A stretch of 64,000 nt of DNA from BRH-c25 sp012519325. GTDB lineage: Bacteria; Bacillota; Clostridia; Lutisporales; Lutisporaceae. The stretch is taken from positions 1 to 64,000 of the forward strand of contig JBMNHZ010000003.1 in NCBI GenBank assembly GCA_050950645.1, given 5' to 3'. Shown here piece by piece: positions 8,077 to 16,244 of this stretch (its first letter is position 1; each line of letters begins with the position of its first letter). The notes beneath the pieces were generated by a model. It was not told where the DNA came from and searched no databases. It saw only the letters and a program-made list of their open reading frames with translations. The translations under genes were made by a program, and so were the position numbers.

Positions 8077-10785
8077 CTACAGCTTTACGTCCCCGAATAC
8101 CACTCCGACAACCTGACCTTCCCTTTTTGCCGGCACTGCAACGGTGACGCAGTACCCGTCGGTAACAACGGATATATATGGGGCGGTAACGCTGACGCTG
8201 CCCTGCATGGCCTGTTTGAAATACTGCCGGTGTGAGAAATTGGTGGTGTCGGTCTCTACGCTGGAAGCAATAACGCTGCCATCGGAATCCAGTGCAAAAA
8301 CCGCCATTAATAACTTACCGGTGGATTGCTGGTTCTTCCAAGCATTTAATAGAGAGTTCACATCTTTGTATACGCTTGTAGCTAATAATTTGTTTTCAGC
8401 TCCGTAAAGTTCCGCCTTTATCGTTACTGTTTTTTCTAATAAATCATTTCCTCCAAAAGAGAATGTTGAATTTAGCCCTTTATAATACGAGTCGAATATA
8501 TAGGTCTGGTTAAATGACTGCACTGTAATATCACGTGGAGTAGGTTCTGCTACTATTACCTTGCTGATGGTTGCAGTCTTTTCATCTCCATTTGGCGAGG
8601 TAACTCCTACCCATATTCCAATCTTTGTATCAGCATCATATTTGGCTTTCAGTTCTGCTACTGTATGAACGCCGCCACCAGTTCCCATTAGATTGAACTT
8701 GGTTGCATCTGTAACGGTAAGCACCCCGTCCTCAATAGCTCCATGATATAGAGCATAAGCATCGGCACCCACGCCCTCAAAATTATTTCCATCCCAATCA
8801 AAGAATTCTCCGTCCTTATTCAAATCAAAATAGAGATTCAGACCATACTCTCCAGTGCCTTTTACTGTGATGCTGCCCAGCTCACCTAACGTCCCTGCTT
8901 CCAGCACAAATCCAGAATCGATATAGCCTTCATCTTTTACAGTTATTGTTATAGACCCATCGGCATTTATGGTCTGAACTACATTGCCGCTGCTATCCAC
9001 TATCGGGGCAAAAGATCTGTTAAAGTCTTTGCCCGTGTAGTAGAGCACGGGAAATGCCGGTTCTTTAGCTTCTATCGTTACAACACAGCTATCCTTCTTA
9101 CTGCTATCAGCATCTGATGTCGCCGTAATAGTAGCCGTTCCAACAGCTACTGCTGTTACATTACCGCTTGCATCTACAGTTGCAACTTCTTCATCGCTGG
9201 ATGACCAGTTAATCTTTTTATTAGTAGCATTTGAAGGAGTAACTGTTGCTGTAAGTTGTGCTGTTTCTTCAACTAACAATGTTAACTCTTTTGGTTCCAC
9301 ACTAATAGCACTCACAGAAACTATATTGCTTACATCATCGTCATCATCGTCATCATCGTCTCTACTGCTGCCGCTGCTTCCGCTTGAGCTGCCACCCGAA
9401 CTTGTCGTTGGTGTCGGGGTTGAAGTAGTATTATCAGTTGTTCCTCCGGTGACAGGGGTTGTCCCTGCTATTACTCCTGACGTTCCTGTACCTGCAGTCA
9501 CTGAGGTATTGGTAGTTGTAACTACTACATTATTTGCATTGGCTGTAACATTTCTTACTGTTCCGCTGCCTCCAACCGTTGTTCCTGAGCCATTTGCTAC
9601 AATACTTGAAACCTGGCCTCCTGATGCAACTGTAATCTCAGTTCCTACCGCATTTGCAGCAGTCTGAATATTATTTACTTGTCCGGAAACCTCAACGCCT
9701 GAATTTGCAGCATTTATACTTACAGAACCTATTGTTGAGGTTGTGCCAACGATTATATTGGTATTTTCACCTACTATAGAAGCTGATGTAATATCAGCAT
9801 TATTTGCCGTAACTGTAACATTATCTGCCAGAACTGTTATATTTCCTGCATTACCTTCGATTATGACATCATCGTTTCCATCAACTGTGACCTCGCCAAT
9901 CTCTGTTCCATCCTCGGAATATACTCTAACCTGTCCGTCCACTCGCGCTATTATTATATTCTGTAGATTTGAATTACCGATTATTTTGATGGAATTAATT
10001 CCACCGCCGCGAATTACTGTCCTTCCGCTTACTGTAACACCATCAAGGGTTACATTCCCATTTCCCACTCCGTCGCCTATTATCAGATCTCCTTTGATTG
10101 CAATATCCTTTAAGACGACATTAGGTACATTCACCATCACATTACCTGTTTTGACGGTTGTATAAGTACCTGCTTTCTTTATGTAGTTCTTTAATAGATT
10201 GTCCATTATTTGAGCAAACTCTGCTCTTGTAATATATTGTTTTGGGTTGACTTTTCCGTTAGAACCGGCAATATATCCTGCTTCAGCAAGGGATGCTACA
10301 CTATCCTTTGCCCACTGACTTACCGATGCTTTATCAGAAAACTTGTTCAAAGCATTTGCTGAGGCTCCTGATAATTTAAATGCACGGGCAAGTACTACAA
10401 ATGCCTCCTCACGGGTAATATTGTTATTGGGATTTAGTTTATCCCCACTCCCTATGAATGTTTTCATTTGTACAGCTTTAGCCATTTCATCATAATACCA
10501 TGTGCCGGCTGATACATCTTTATAGCTGCTTAAGGATGCCTTCTTGGTTGATCCAAAGGCGCGATTGATTATTGCTGCCATTTGGGCTCTTGTCAGATTA
10601 GCATCAGGCATAATCTTTCCGTTATCTCCCTTTAAAAGGCCATTTGAAATAGTATTTTTAAGTGCCTCCGTTGACCAGTTATCCGGCATATCCGAAAATT
10701 GATCTGTCTCTGCAGCAAATGCTGACACCGGCGCCATTGAAAAAATCAATGCCAGGGTTAACAGAATTGCTATGCTCTTCCTCAT
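8077..10785 (-). CDS. S-layer-homology surface protein with beta-helix and Big_2 domains
   Basis: A secreted protein of about 902 residues. I prefer the ATG at 10785, which has AAAGGA nine bases upstream; a TTG at 10818 is open but poorly placed. Order: a signal peptide (RKSIAILLTLALIFSMAPVSAFA); three SLH repeats in roughly the next 170 residues for binding secondary cell-wall polymer; a long Val/Gly/Asn-rich beta-helix (GDLIIGDG.., VTVSGRTVIRGGG..); a low-complexity Thr/Ser/Gly linker ending in nine consecutive Asp; a Big_2 Ig-like domain (VEPKELTLLVEETAQLTATV); and a C-terminal domain of no recognised family that includes a Ca-binding-like DLNKDGEFFDWDG segment. It is probably a cell-wall-anchored adhesin or carbohydrate-interacting protein; no catalytic domain was recognised. 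It directly neighbours the IS cluster. Confidence 0.88.
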   Translation of the reverse strand: MRKSIAILLTLALIFSMAPVSAFAAETDQFSDMPDNWSTEALKNTISNGLLKGDNGKIMPDANLTRAQMAAIINRAFGSTKKASLSSYKDVSAGTWYYDEMAKAVQMKTFIGSGDKLNPNNNITREEAFVVLARAFKLSGASANALNKFSDKASVSQWAKDSVASLAEAGYIAGSNGKVNPKQYITRAEFAQIMDNLLKNYIKKAGTYTTVKTGNVMVNVPNVVLKDIAIKGDLIIGDGVGNGNVTLDGVTVSGRTVIRGGGINSIKIIGNSNLQNIIIARVDGQVRVYSEDGTEIGEVTVDGNDDVIIEGNAGNITVLADNVTVTANNADITSASIVGENTNIIVGTTSTIGSVSINAANSGVEVSGQVNNIQTAANAVGTEITVASGGQVSSIVANGSGTTVGGSGTVRNVTANANNVVVTTTNTSVTAGTGTSGVIAGTTPVTGGTTDNTTSTPTPTTSSGGSSSGSSGSSRDDDDDDDDDVSNIVSVSAISVEPKELTLLVEETAQLTATVTPSNATNKKINWSSSDEEVATVDASGNVTAVAVGTATITATSDADSSKKDSCVVTIEAKEPAFPVLYYTGKDFNRSFAPIVDSSGNVVQTINADGSITITVKDEGYIDSGFVLEAGTLGELGSITVKGTGEYGLNLYFDLNKDGEFFDWDGNNFEGVGADAYALYHGAIEDGVLTVTDATKFNLMGTGGGVHTVAELKAKYDADTKIGIWVGVTSPNGDEKTATISKVIVAEPTPRDITVQSFNQTYIFDSYYKGLNSTFSFGGNDLLEKTVTIKAELYGAENKLLATSVYKDVNSLLNAWKNQQSTGKLLMAVFALDSDGSVIASSVETDTTNFSHRQYFKQAMQGSVSVTAPYISVVTDGYCVTVAVPAKREGQVVGVVFGDVKL

Positions 10786-10818
10786 CTCCATCTTTCCTTT
10801 CTTAATTTGTTTTTTCAA

Positions 10819-11039
10819 TGATTGTAAAACTAAACCTTCAAGTCATTCACCACCTTGTACAATTATTTTGTATTAAATCAGTGACCAAAGCCACTGTTCG
10901 ACCCATTAAAAGTCATAGTTAACATAACACTTCAAATTTTATTCTTTTCCAAACATCAAGCACATCATCCGGCTTCACATCTTAGCCATTATGCCAGCGT
11001 TTGTTGGCCTGAACTTTGACAATCATGTATAATATCTTC
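10819..11039. other. Intergenic region between the SLH protein gene and the IS110 element
   Basis: No gene is seen here. It should contain the promoter of the SLH protein (minus strand) and the left end of the IS110 element, whose exact boundary I could not fix because IS110 elements lack terminal inverted repeats. A TATAAT at 11028-11033 on the plus strand precedes the structured 5' region. Confidence 0.5.
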
Positions 11040-11245
11040 CGGACTTGGAAGGTGTGTGTTTCACCTCCTGGGACGGACCTTGGCGGGCCGATTACCCGTA
11101 TGAAAGAGTATTTTTCCATTCCGGTAAGTCTACATGATTTGGCTGGTTGAGGCCAGCTTTTTAGCTGGTTCCTCGTGTCACATGCAAGGTTGTTTGCTTA
11201 CATGAGAAGGAATGGAGGCTTTTAAGTCCATTAATTTTTTAAGGA
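11040..11245 (+). ncRNA. Candidate IS110 bridge RNA region
   Basis: About 200 non-coding bases lie between a TATAAT (11028-11033) and the recombinase start. Several short hairpins are visible: GGAAGGTG with CACCTCC (11047-11068), GAGGCCAGC with GCTGGTTCCTC (11149-11174), and GCAA/TTGC inside a repeated CATG (11181-11204). IS110-group elements are known to encode a bridge RNA of similar length directly upstream of the recombinase. Position and folding potential fit. The donor- and target-binding loops were not assigned, because the element ends are not known. Confidence 0.45.
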
Positions 11246-11251
11246 GGCATT

Positions 11252-12544
11252 TTGATGAATTTCAGACCTATTGCAGGAATCGATGTAGGTAAATTCTTCA
11301 GTGAGATGGCAATTCTTTCTCCATCCAATGAAGTGATTGCCCGCATGAAGATCCACCATGATTCCAGTTCTGACGTTGAAAGAGTCGTTGAATTACTGAA
11401 AAAAACGGAAAAGGACTTTGATTCTAGGCCTTTCGTCGTCATGGAATCCACCGGGCACTATCACAAAATCCTTTTCCATTCACTTTGTAAAGCTGGATTG
11501 GAGGTCTCCATCATAAACCCCATCCAGACTGATTCTATCAAAAATATTGGAATCAGAAAAGTGAAAAATGATAAAGCTGATGCCCGGAAAATTGCCCTGC
11601 TATACAGATTTCAGGAGCTTAAAACTACTAATATCCCCGATGAGGATATTGAATGCCTGCGAAGTCTTTGCCGACAGTACTACAAGCTCTCTGACGAACT
11701 TACTGCCTACAAAAACAGGCTTACGGGTATTGTTGACCAACTCATGTTAAACTTCAAGGATGTATTCCCCAACATCTTTTCAAAGGCTGCTCTTGCAGTA
11801 TTGGAGAAATATCCTACGCCTGCGCATATTCTTAAAGCGAACAGGAACAAGTTGATTGCACTGATCCAGAAGAATTCTCGCAGAAGCCTTAAGTGGTCAA
11901 CTGCAAAGTATAATCTTTTGGTCTCCAAAGCCAGAGAGTTTGCGCCTTTGACTGTTCATAATTCCTCGAACATTGCTATGCTGGGTGTCTACATATCCAT
12001 GATCAGAACTCTGGAAGATAACTTGGCGAAGGTCCTAAAAACCATTCATCTATTGATCGCTGAAGATATGGCAAAGGATATGCCCATGCTAGCATTAACT
12101 CTTGAACTTTTGCAGAGCCTGCCAGGTATTGGCCTTCTTACTGCTGCCACCATTCTAGCAGAAATCGGCGATTTTTCCGCTTTCTCTAAGCCGGGAAAAC
12201 TGGTTGCTTACTTTGGCATTGACCCCTCTGTGATGCAATCCGGAGAATTTACCGGCACACGGAATAAAATGTCCAAGAGAGGTTCCAGGCTACTTCGCAG
12301 GGTTCTTTTTACAACTGCTCTTGCCAATATCCGAACTAAGCGGAATAAAGAGGCTTGCAACCCTGTATTACTTGAATTCTACAAGCAAAAGTGCCAGAGT
12401 AAACCTAAGAAGGTAGCTTTGGGAGCAGTTATGCGTAAGATCATCATTTACATCTTTGCTGTTCTAAGGGACAGAAAACCGTACCAGTTACGCAGTCCTC
12501 AGGAACATGCTCAGATATTAGCAGCAAAGCATATAGCAGCTTAG
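11252..12544 (+). CDS. IS110-family transposase/recombinase
   Basis: 430 residues. The N-terminal DEDD RuvC-like domain begins AGIDVGKFFSEMA (first acidic residue) and continues with MESTGHYHKILF and NDKADARKIA. A coiled-coil linker follows. The C-terminal Transposase_20 domain has LQSLPGIGLLTAATILAEIGDF and GIDPSVMQSGEFTG, whose serine is the predicted catalytic nucleophile. An ATG two codons into the frame is an equally good start; AAGGAGG lies just upstream. The protein looks intact. A long 5' leader and a short 3' tail match the IS110 rather than the IS1111 arrangement. Confidence 0.93.
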   Translation: MMNFRPIAGIDVGKFFSEMAILSPSNEVIARMKIHHDSSSDVERVVELLKKTEKDFDSRPFVVMESTGHYHKILFHSLCKAGLEVSIINPIQTDSIKNIGIRKVKNDKADARKIALLYRFQELKTTNIPDEDIECLRSLCRQYYKLSDELTAYKNRLTGIVDQLMLNFKDVFPNIFSKAALAVLEKYPTPAHILKANRNKLIALIQKNSRRSLKWSTAKYNLLVSKAREFAPLTVHNSSNIAMLGVYISMIRTLEDNLAKVLKTIHLLIAEDMAKDMPMLALTLELLQSLPGIGLLTAATILAEIGDFSAFSKPGKLVAYFGIDPSVMQSGEFTGTRNKMSKRGSRLLRRVLFTTALANIRTKRNKEACNPVLLEFYKQKCQSKPKKVALGAVMRKIIIYIFAVLRDRKPYQLRSPQEHAQILAAKHIAA

Positions 12545-12661
12545 CAGTACTTGCACTTGATGTTTAGTTTTCAAGGATCAGTATTTCATTTTAGACCAGC
12601 TATTTTATGTCTACTTCGCAAAGGTGGTCTTGTTGTTATGCATTTTTTCTATGTCAGGAGT

Positions 12662-12674
12662 TTTCAAAAATTCA
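12662..12674. repeat. 13-bp direct repeat, left flank of IS30 copy 2
   Basis: TTTCAAAAATTCA directly precedes the left inverted repeat (GGTTCATTG...) and recurs at 15418-15430 just after the right inverted repeat, so it is a target-site duplication of the composite IS30/IS3 nest. Confidence 0.85.
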
Positions 12675-12839
12675 GGTTCATTGTAAAATGAAATGCAACA
12701 AGATGTAAAAAGTAGAACCACAGCGAGAAACCTAGTATGATATTAGTGTCGAACAAATACATACAGAAGTGTGCACCTTGTCAAGACAATTTTTTATTAT
12801 TCTTAATGGACCATATATTTACAAATAGTTGATACCATT

Positions 12840-12900
12840 CCCGGGGGTGTCAAGGGCGAGCTATGCGAGTTCATCTTGACCCTTGACTCCCAGATGAACC
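12840..12900 (-). terminator. Hairpin downstream of IS3 orfB
   Basis: GGGTGTCAAGGG and CCCTTGACTCCC form an imperfect 12-bp stem with a loop of about 22 bases, just beyond the orfB stop inside the IS3 left end. It probably ends transposase transcription or limits read-through. No U-run was seen. Confidence 0.4.
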
Positions 12901-12980
12901 ATATCCTGTTGTTGGTGGCCTGTTAATCAGGCCGCCTGCCTTCCGGCGAGGACGGGGTTTGGGGCAGGCCCCAAGAGCTA

Positions 12981-13826
12981 TTAAGCTGCTCGTTTTTCCA
13001 CGTAAACCTCCCAGGGTGTAAGATAATCATGGGATTGATGGGGACGCTCATAGTTGTATTCGTTGATATATTTGCCTATACCCGCCCGAAGCTCTCTAGG
13101 TGTAAGGTATTCGTAAGGGTAAATATGTTCTGTTTTGAGGCTGCGGAACCATCTTTCAATTACAACATTATCGACCCAGCGTCCCTTGCCATCCATGCTC
13201 TGCCGGATGCCTTCTGTTTTAAGGTAAGTTGTGTAATCATCGCTTGTGAATTGACAACCTTGATCTGAATTTATGATCCCCGGCTTACCGTGACGCTGAA
13301 TTGCTTTCTTTACAGCCGCGAGAACCGGTGCTGTGTCTAAGGTATCAGACAACTCCCATCCCACCAGAAAACGGCTGTACCAGTCAATAATAGCCGTCAG
13401 ATACATATGTCCTTTTCCCATTTTGATATAAGTGATATCTACTGCCCATACCTGATTTACTTTGTTGATATCAATGTTCCACAATAAATATGGATGGATT
13501 TTATGTAGCTTGTTTCGCTTTGAAAGACAAGGCTTTGGGCACATTGCATATATACCCATTTCGCTCATGAACCTCTTTATTAGTTTGCGGCCAACAGGGA
13601 GATTGTCAACGGTCTGAAGCTTGTCTCTGAGCTTCCTGACCCCCATATATGGCATTTTTGTATGCCAGTAATCAAGTCTTCCCTTTACAATGTTTTCGAA
13701 CTCTCTATCCGGTTCAACAGGGGTATAATACACGCTGGTTCTGTTGACTTCTAACAGTTCACACTGCCTGGATACAGTCAGCTTATGGCTTTTTGAAACC
13801 AGTTTTAGTCTCCCAGCTATCTCCAA
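12981..13826 (-). CDS. IS3-family transposase OrfB (integrase core)
   Basis: 281 residues. An HTH_21-like N-terminal part (SRQCELLEVNRTSVYY) precedes the rve integrase domain with the DDE residues: Asp in VWAVDITYIKMGKGHMYL, Asp in GIINSDQGCQFTS, and Glu in VDNVVIERWFRSLKTEHIY. It ends with the typical IS3 motif YINEYNYERPHQSHDYLTPWEV. It opens with a TTG at 13826 inside orfA. The frame extends upstream through an A9 tract at 13840-13848, so an OrfAB fusion by slippage is possible. All catalytic residues are present. Confidence 0.92.
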   Translation of the reverse strand: MEIAGRLKLVSKSHKLTVSRQCELLEVNRTSVYYTPVEPDREFENIVKGRLDYWHTKMPYMGVRKLRDKLQTVDNLPVGRKLIKRFMSEMGIYAMCPKPCLSKRNKLHKIHPYLLWNIDINKVNQVWAVDITYIKMGKGHMYLTAIIDWYSRFLVGWELSDTLDTAPVLAAVKKAIQRHGKPGIINSDQGCQFTSDDYTTYLKTEGIRQSMDGKGRWVDNVVIERWFRSLKTEHIYPYEYLTPRELRAGIGKYINEYNYERPHQSHDYLTPWEVYVEKRAA

Positions 13827-14124
13827 AGACTTGTTTAGATTTTTTTTTCAGCCAGTCATTCTCTATGGTGAGTTGACCGACTTTTGCCATCAAAGTATCA
13901 AGCTGTTCGTCCATTTCCTTTTCCTTTGCACGAAGCTCCTTTTCATCTCTGCTTTCAGAAAAAGCTCTTGGGGCATTTTTTAGAAATTCCGTTTTCCAAT
14001 TCCTTAGCTGGTTTGGGCTTATGTTATGCTCGTTTGCGATCTCGCCGAGGGGGCGTTCTTCACGGAGCACCTCCAATGCGAGCTTACTTTTAAATTCTGG
14101 TGAATACACTCTTCTCTTTGCCAT
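13783..14124 (-). CDS. IS3-family transposase OrfA (helix-turn-helix)
   Basis: 113 residues. An HTH_Tnp_1 domain (RVYSPEFKSKLALEVLREERPLG.. IANEHNISPNQLRNWKTEFL) is followed by a leucine-zipper-like coiled coil (ELRAKEKEMDEQLDTLMAKVGQLTIENDWLKKK). AGAAGG lies upstream of the ATG. The 3' end overlaps orfB by 44 bases. The coiled coil ends at a run of nine A residues in the mRNA sense. Reading through with one base dropped leads into the orfB frame. Confidence 0.9.
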   Translation of the reverse strand: MAKRRVYSPEFKSKLALEVLREERPLGEIANEHNISPNQLRNWKTEFLKNAPRAFSESRDEKELRAKEKEMDEQLDTLMAKVGQLTIENDWLKKKSKQVFGDSWETKTGFKKP

Positions 14125-14220
14125 ATTCTATGAACCTTCTTTCTCGACAGTTTCTGTCTTTTATTATATCAGGTTCATTAAGGTTTATAAATTCTTTGTC
14201 TTGTTTTACGTGTACATTAT

Positions 14221-15249
14221 ACTTTTAAACACTTATCAGAATTTGACAGAGGCAAAATTAAAGCATTACTGGAAGAAGGTTTGTCCCCAGCACAGATTGC
14301 ACGAAGACTAGGCCGACATCGTAGCACTATTGGTAGAGAAATAAGGCGTGGCACTACCGTCCAACGTCGTTCAGATTTGACCACATATGAAGCTTACTTT
14401 CCCGAAACTGGGCAGGCAGTGTACGAGAGTAACCGCTTATCATGCGGAAAGAAGGTTAAAGCTCTACAGGTAGAACCCTTTTTACAGTATGCAGAAAAGA
14501 TGATTTTGGAGGAAAAGTGGTCACCTGATGTGGTTGTAGGCGTTGCCAGACGTAAGGGTAAATTTGATAAATCCTCGATGGTCTGTACCAAGACCTTATA
14601 CAATTACATCGATAAACGAATTCTGAACGTACGTAATATTGATTTACCGCTAAAAACACGCAGAAAGCATAAGAAATCTGTTGTAAGACAACATAAAAGG
14701 CTACTTGGAAAAAGCATTAGTGAACGTCCTGAAAATGTAGATAATCGAAAGGAATTTGGCCATTGGGAGATAGATACTGTTGTTGGTAAACGTTCAAGGG
14801 ATAGTGTATTAATGACCCTTACAGAACGTAAAACGAGAGAGCATCTGGTTTTCCTACTGGAAACAAAGAATACTGAAGCGGTAGACAAAGTATTCGGCTA
14901 TATAAAAGAGCAATCTGGGCCTTTATTCACACACTTGTTTAAAAGTATTACTGCAGATAATGGTACAGAGTTTGCCAGCTTAAACAAGCACGTGACTAAT
15001 ATATACTATGCCCATCCATATTCTGCGTGGGAAAGGGGTACTAATGAGCGACATAATGGCCTTATACGGCGGTTCATACCTAAGGGAAAAGCTATTAAGG
15101 ACCTAACCCTTGAGCAGATAAAACGGATTGAAAACTGGTGTAATAACCTGCCCCGGAAGATACTGGGCTACCGTACACCGGCAGAACTATTTAACGACGA
15201 AATACAGCGTATACATGAGACTGTTCCGGGCATGCAGTCTGTTAGTTAA
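14221..15249 (+). pseudogene. IS30-family transposase, 5'-truncated copy
   Basis: 343 codons matching the intact transposase (4394-5458) from its residue 14 (FKHLSEFDRGK..) to the end. The ATG and first codons were lost in the 40-bp deletion beside the IS3. The DDE motifs (HWEIDT, ITADNGTEF, WERGTNERHNG) are intact. A TTG at 14281 could give a shorter protein lacking the first part of the helix-turn-helix, but no RBS was seen for it. A 234-bp block at 14779-15012 differs strongly from copy 1, while both flanks are nearly identical. Confidence 0.85.
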
Positions 15250-15254
15250 GGACA

Positions 15255-15362
15255 TACATTCCAACCCTTTACTAGCATAACAGGCGGGCGAAATGGTATC
15301 AAGGGGAAAACCGCCCTTGACACCATTTCGCCCGCCTGTTGAAGAACGGTTAAGGTTGGAAT
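15255..15362 (+). terminator. Long two-part hairpin of IS30 copy 2
   Basis: Same architecture as in copy 1: an outer CATTCCAACC/GGTTGGAATG stem and a 27-position inner stem with the same single mismatch. One base pair differs from copy 1 through changes on both arms (GGGCGAAA with TTTCGCCC), so the pairing is kept. Confidence 0.7.
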
Positions 15363-15417
15363 GATAAATATCATCGGGTTTCTTTAAAAAGTGTTGCATT
15401 TAATATTGCAATTTAAG

Positions 15418-15430
15418 TTTCAAAAATTCA
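15418..15430. repeat. 13-bp direct repeat, right flank of IS30 copy 2
   Basis: Exact copy of TTTCAAAAATTCA from 12662-12674, directly outside the right inverted repeat. Confidence 0.85.
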
Positions 15431-15794
15431 TAAAGCTTTTTCTTAAAAACTCTTGACTTTAATTAGCTGGTCTTTTATAAAGCATTTAGTAATAACTATA
15501 TATTTGGTAAAAAACAATTCGCATTATTATTTAGATTTCACATAAACATTTCGTTGATTTTCAATAAATTTGCAATTTACCCAAATATAATATCTTAAGG
15601 GCGTTCTATATAGTCTCTCTTTTAAACTGATAGAAAACAAAAATAGCACAAAAACAAGTATAAGACTGTTTTGTGCTATTATAATCGTTGCTGAGGCTAT
15701 TGCCGGCATAACGCTTATTAGCTGCACTGAAAAGAAAGACAACTATAAACATTGTATTTCTTGCTTACTAATTTATATATGATGTTATTATTGT
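15431..15794. other. AT-rich intergenic region with a 12-bp hairpin
   Basis: No convincing gene. A 71-codon hydrophobic frame (15527-15742, minus) begins with TTG, has no clear RBS and overlaps the hairpin. AATAGCACAAAA at 15642 pairs perfectly with TTTTGTGCTATT at 15669 around a 15-base loop; it could end transcription from either side. Confidence 0.4.
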
Positions 15795-16151
15795 TTAAAC
15801 CACGGTATCCTGAAAAATCAGAAATGTATATAATATATTTTTCTCCTGGCTAAGGTAATGGCATGTGCTTTCATACTTTGCACTTATATATTCGCTAAAT
15901 CCAATAGGCATCCCATCTCTTACATATTTTTTAAGCAAAGTATCACGTATTTCCAATACTAGCTTCGAACCATCCTTCTCATTGATAAGTTTTTCTTCAA
16001 GTGTAGTCAGAGCACCTTCAAATTTAATTGCCACTATGTTATCGAAAACTCTTACTGTTGTTTTATCCGGTCCTTTACCGAAATTCTCCTTATAGCTTCT
16101 CGTAGCTTCTCTTTTTATTTCTGCCTCTAATGAATTTTTCTTACTTGCCAT
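15795..16151 (-). CDS. DUF2294 family protein
   Basis: 118 residues matching the DUF2294 pattern: an N-terminal EAEIKREATRSYKENFGKGPDKTTVRVFDNIVAIKFEGALTTLEEKLI block, a KLVLEIRDTLLKKY helix, and a C-terminal beta strand (LSQEKNILYTFLIF). The ATG follows GGGGGG about six bases upstream. The protein is soluble, with no signal peptide. The function of the family is unknown. It stands alone between IS elements, with a perfect 15-bp inverted repeat upstream at 16245-16329. Confidence 0.8.
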   Translation of the reverse strand: MASKKNSLEAEIKREATRSYKENFGKGPDKTTVRVFDNIVAIKFEGALTTLEEKLINEKDGSKLVLEIRDTLLKKYVRDGMPIGFSEYISAKYESTCHYLSQEKNILYTFLIFQDTVV

Positions 16152-16244
16152 AGCTAACCCCCCGTTTTTTCTTCAATTTGTATCTTATGCTTTAAGTTGT
16201 CAGTGATAACTTTTAACCTCCAATTATACTCCTTAAAGTCCTAT

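Larger units (their letters stand above)
11000..12655 (+). mobile_element. IS110-family insertion sequence (approximate boundaries)
   Basis: Defined by the IS110 recombinase gene plus a structured 5' non-coding region and a short 3' non-coding tail. Elements of this family have no terminal inverted repeats and little or no target duplication, so both ends are estimates. The right limit is set by the 13-bp repeat flanking the second IS30 copy at 12662. The element sits between the SLH protein gene and the IS30/IS3 nest. Confidence 0.65.
12770..14216 (-). mobile_element. IS3-family insertion sequence nested in IS30 copy 2
   Basis: Ends begin TGTGCAC on the left and, inverted, TGTACAC on the right, both followed within about 20 bases by AAGACAA, giving an imperfect terminal inverted repeat that starts with TG as usual for IS3. 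Two overlapping minus-strand ORFs (orfA, orfB) fill it. The flanks (AGAAG and TTAT) do not match, so no target duplication remains; a 40-bp deletion of IS30 sequence at the right junction probably removed it. Confidence 0.82.
12675..15417 (+). mobile_element. IS30-family insertion sequence, copy 2, interrupted by IS3
   Basis: The left end (12675-12769) and the remainder (14217-15417) match the intact IS30 at 4291-5626. Subtracting the inserted IS3 leaves 1296 bp, 40 bp short of the intact copy. The missing 40 bp lie at the IS3 right junction and include the transposase start codon. Outer 13-bp direct repeats are preserved, so the IS30 inserted first and the IS3 later. The element cannot make its own full transposase but keeps both ends, so mobilisation by the intact copy is possible. 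Confidence 0.88.

Noticed and set aside
9326..10165. Plus-strand frames rich in Ser, Val, Thr and Pro
   Set aside because: They are shadows of the repetitive beta-helix and linker of the SLH protein gene.
12840..15362. Possible kinship between the hairpin in IS3 and the IS30 hairpin (both contain TCAAGGG and CCCTTGA)
   Set aside because: The shared words are short and the flanking stems differ; chance similarity is likely.
15527..15742. 71-codon hydrophobic minus-strand frame
   Set aside because: TTG start without an RBS, covers a hairpin, and no family is recognised; probably chance in AT-rich DNA.
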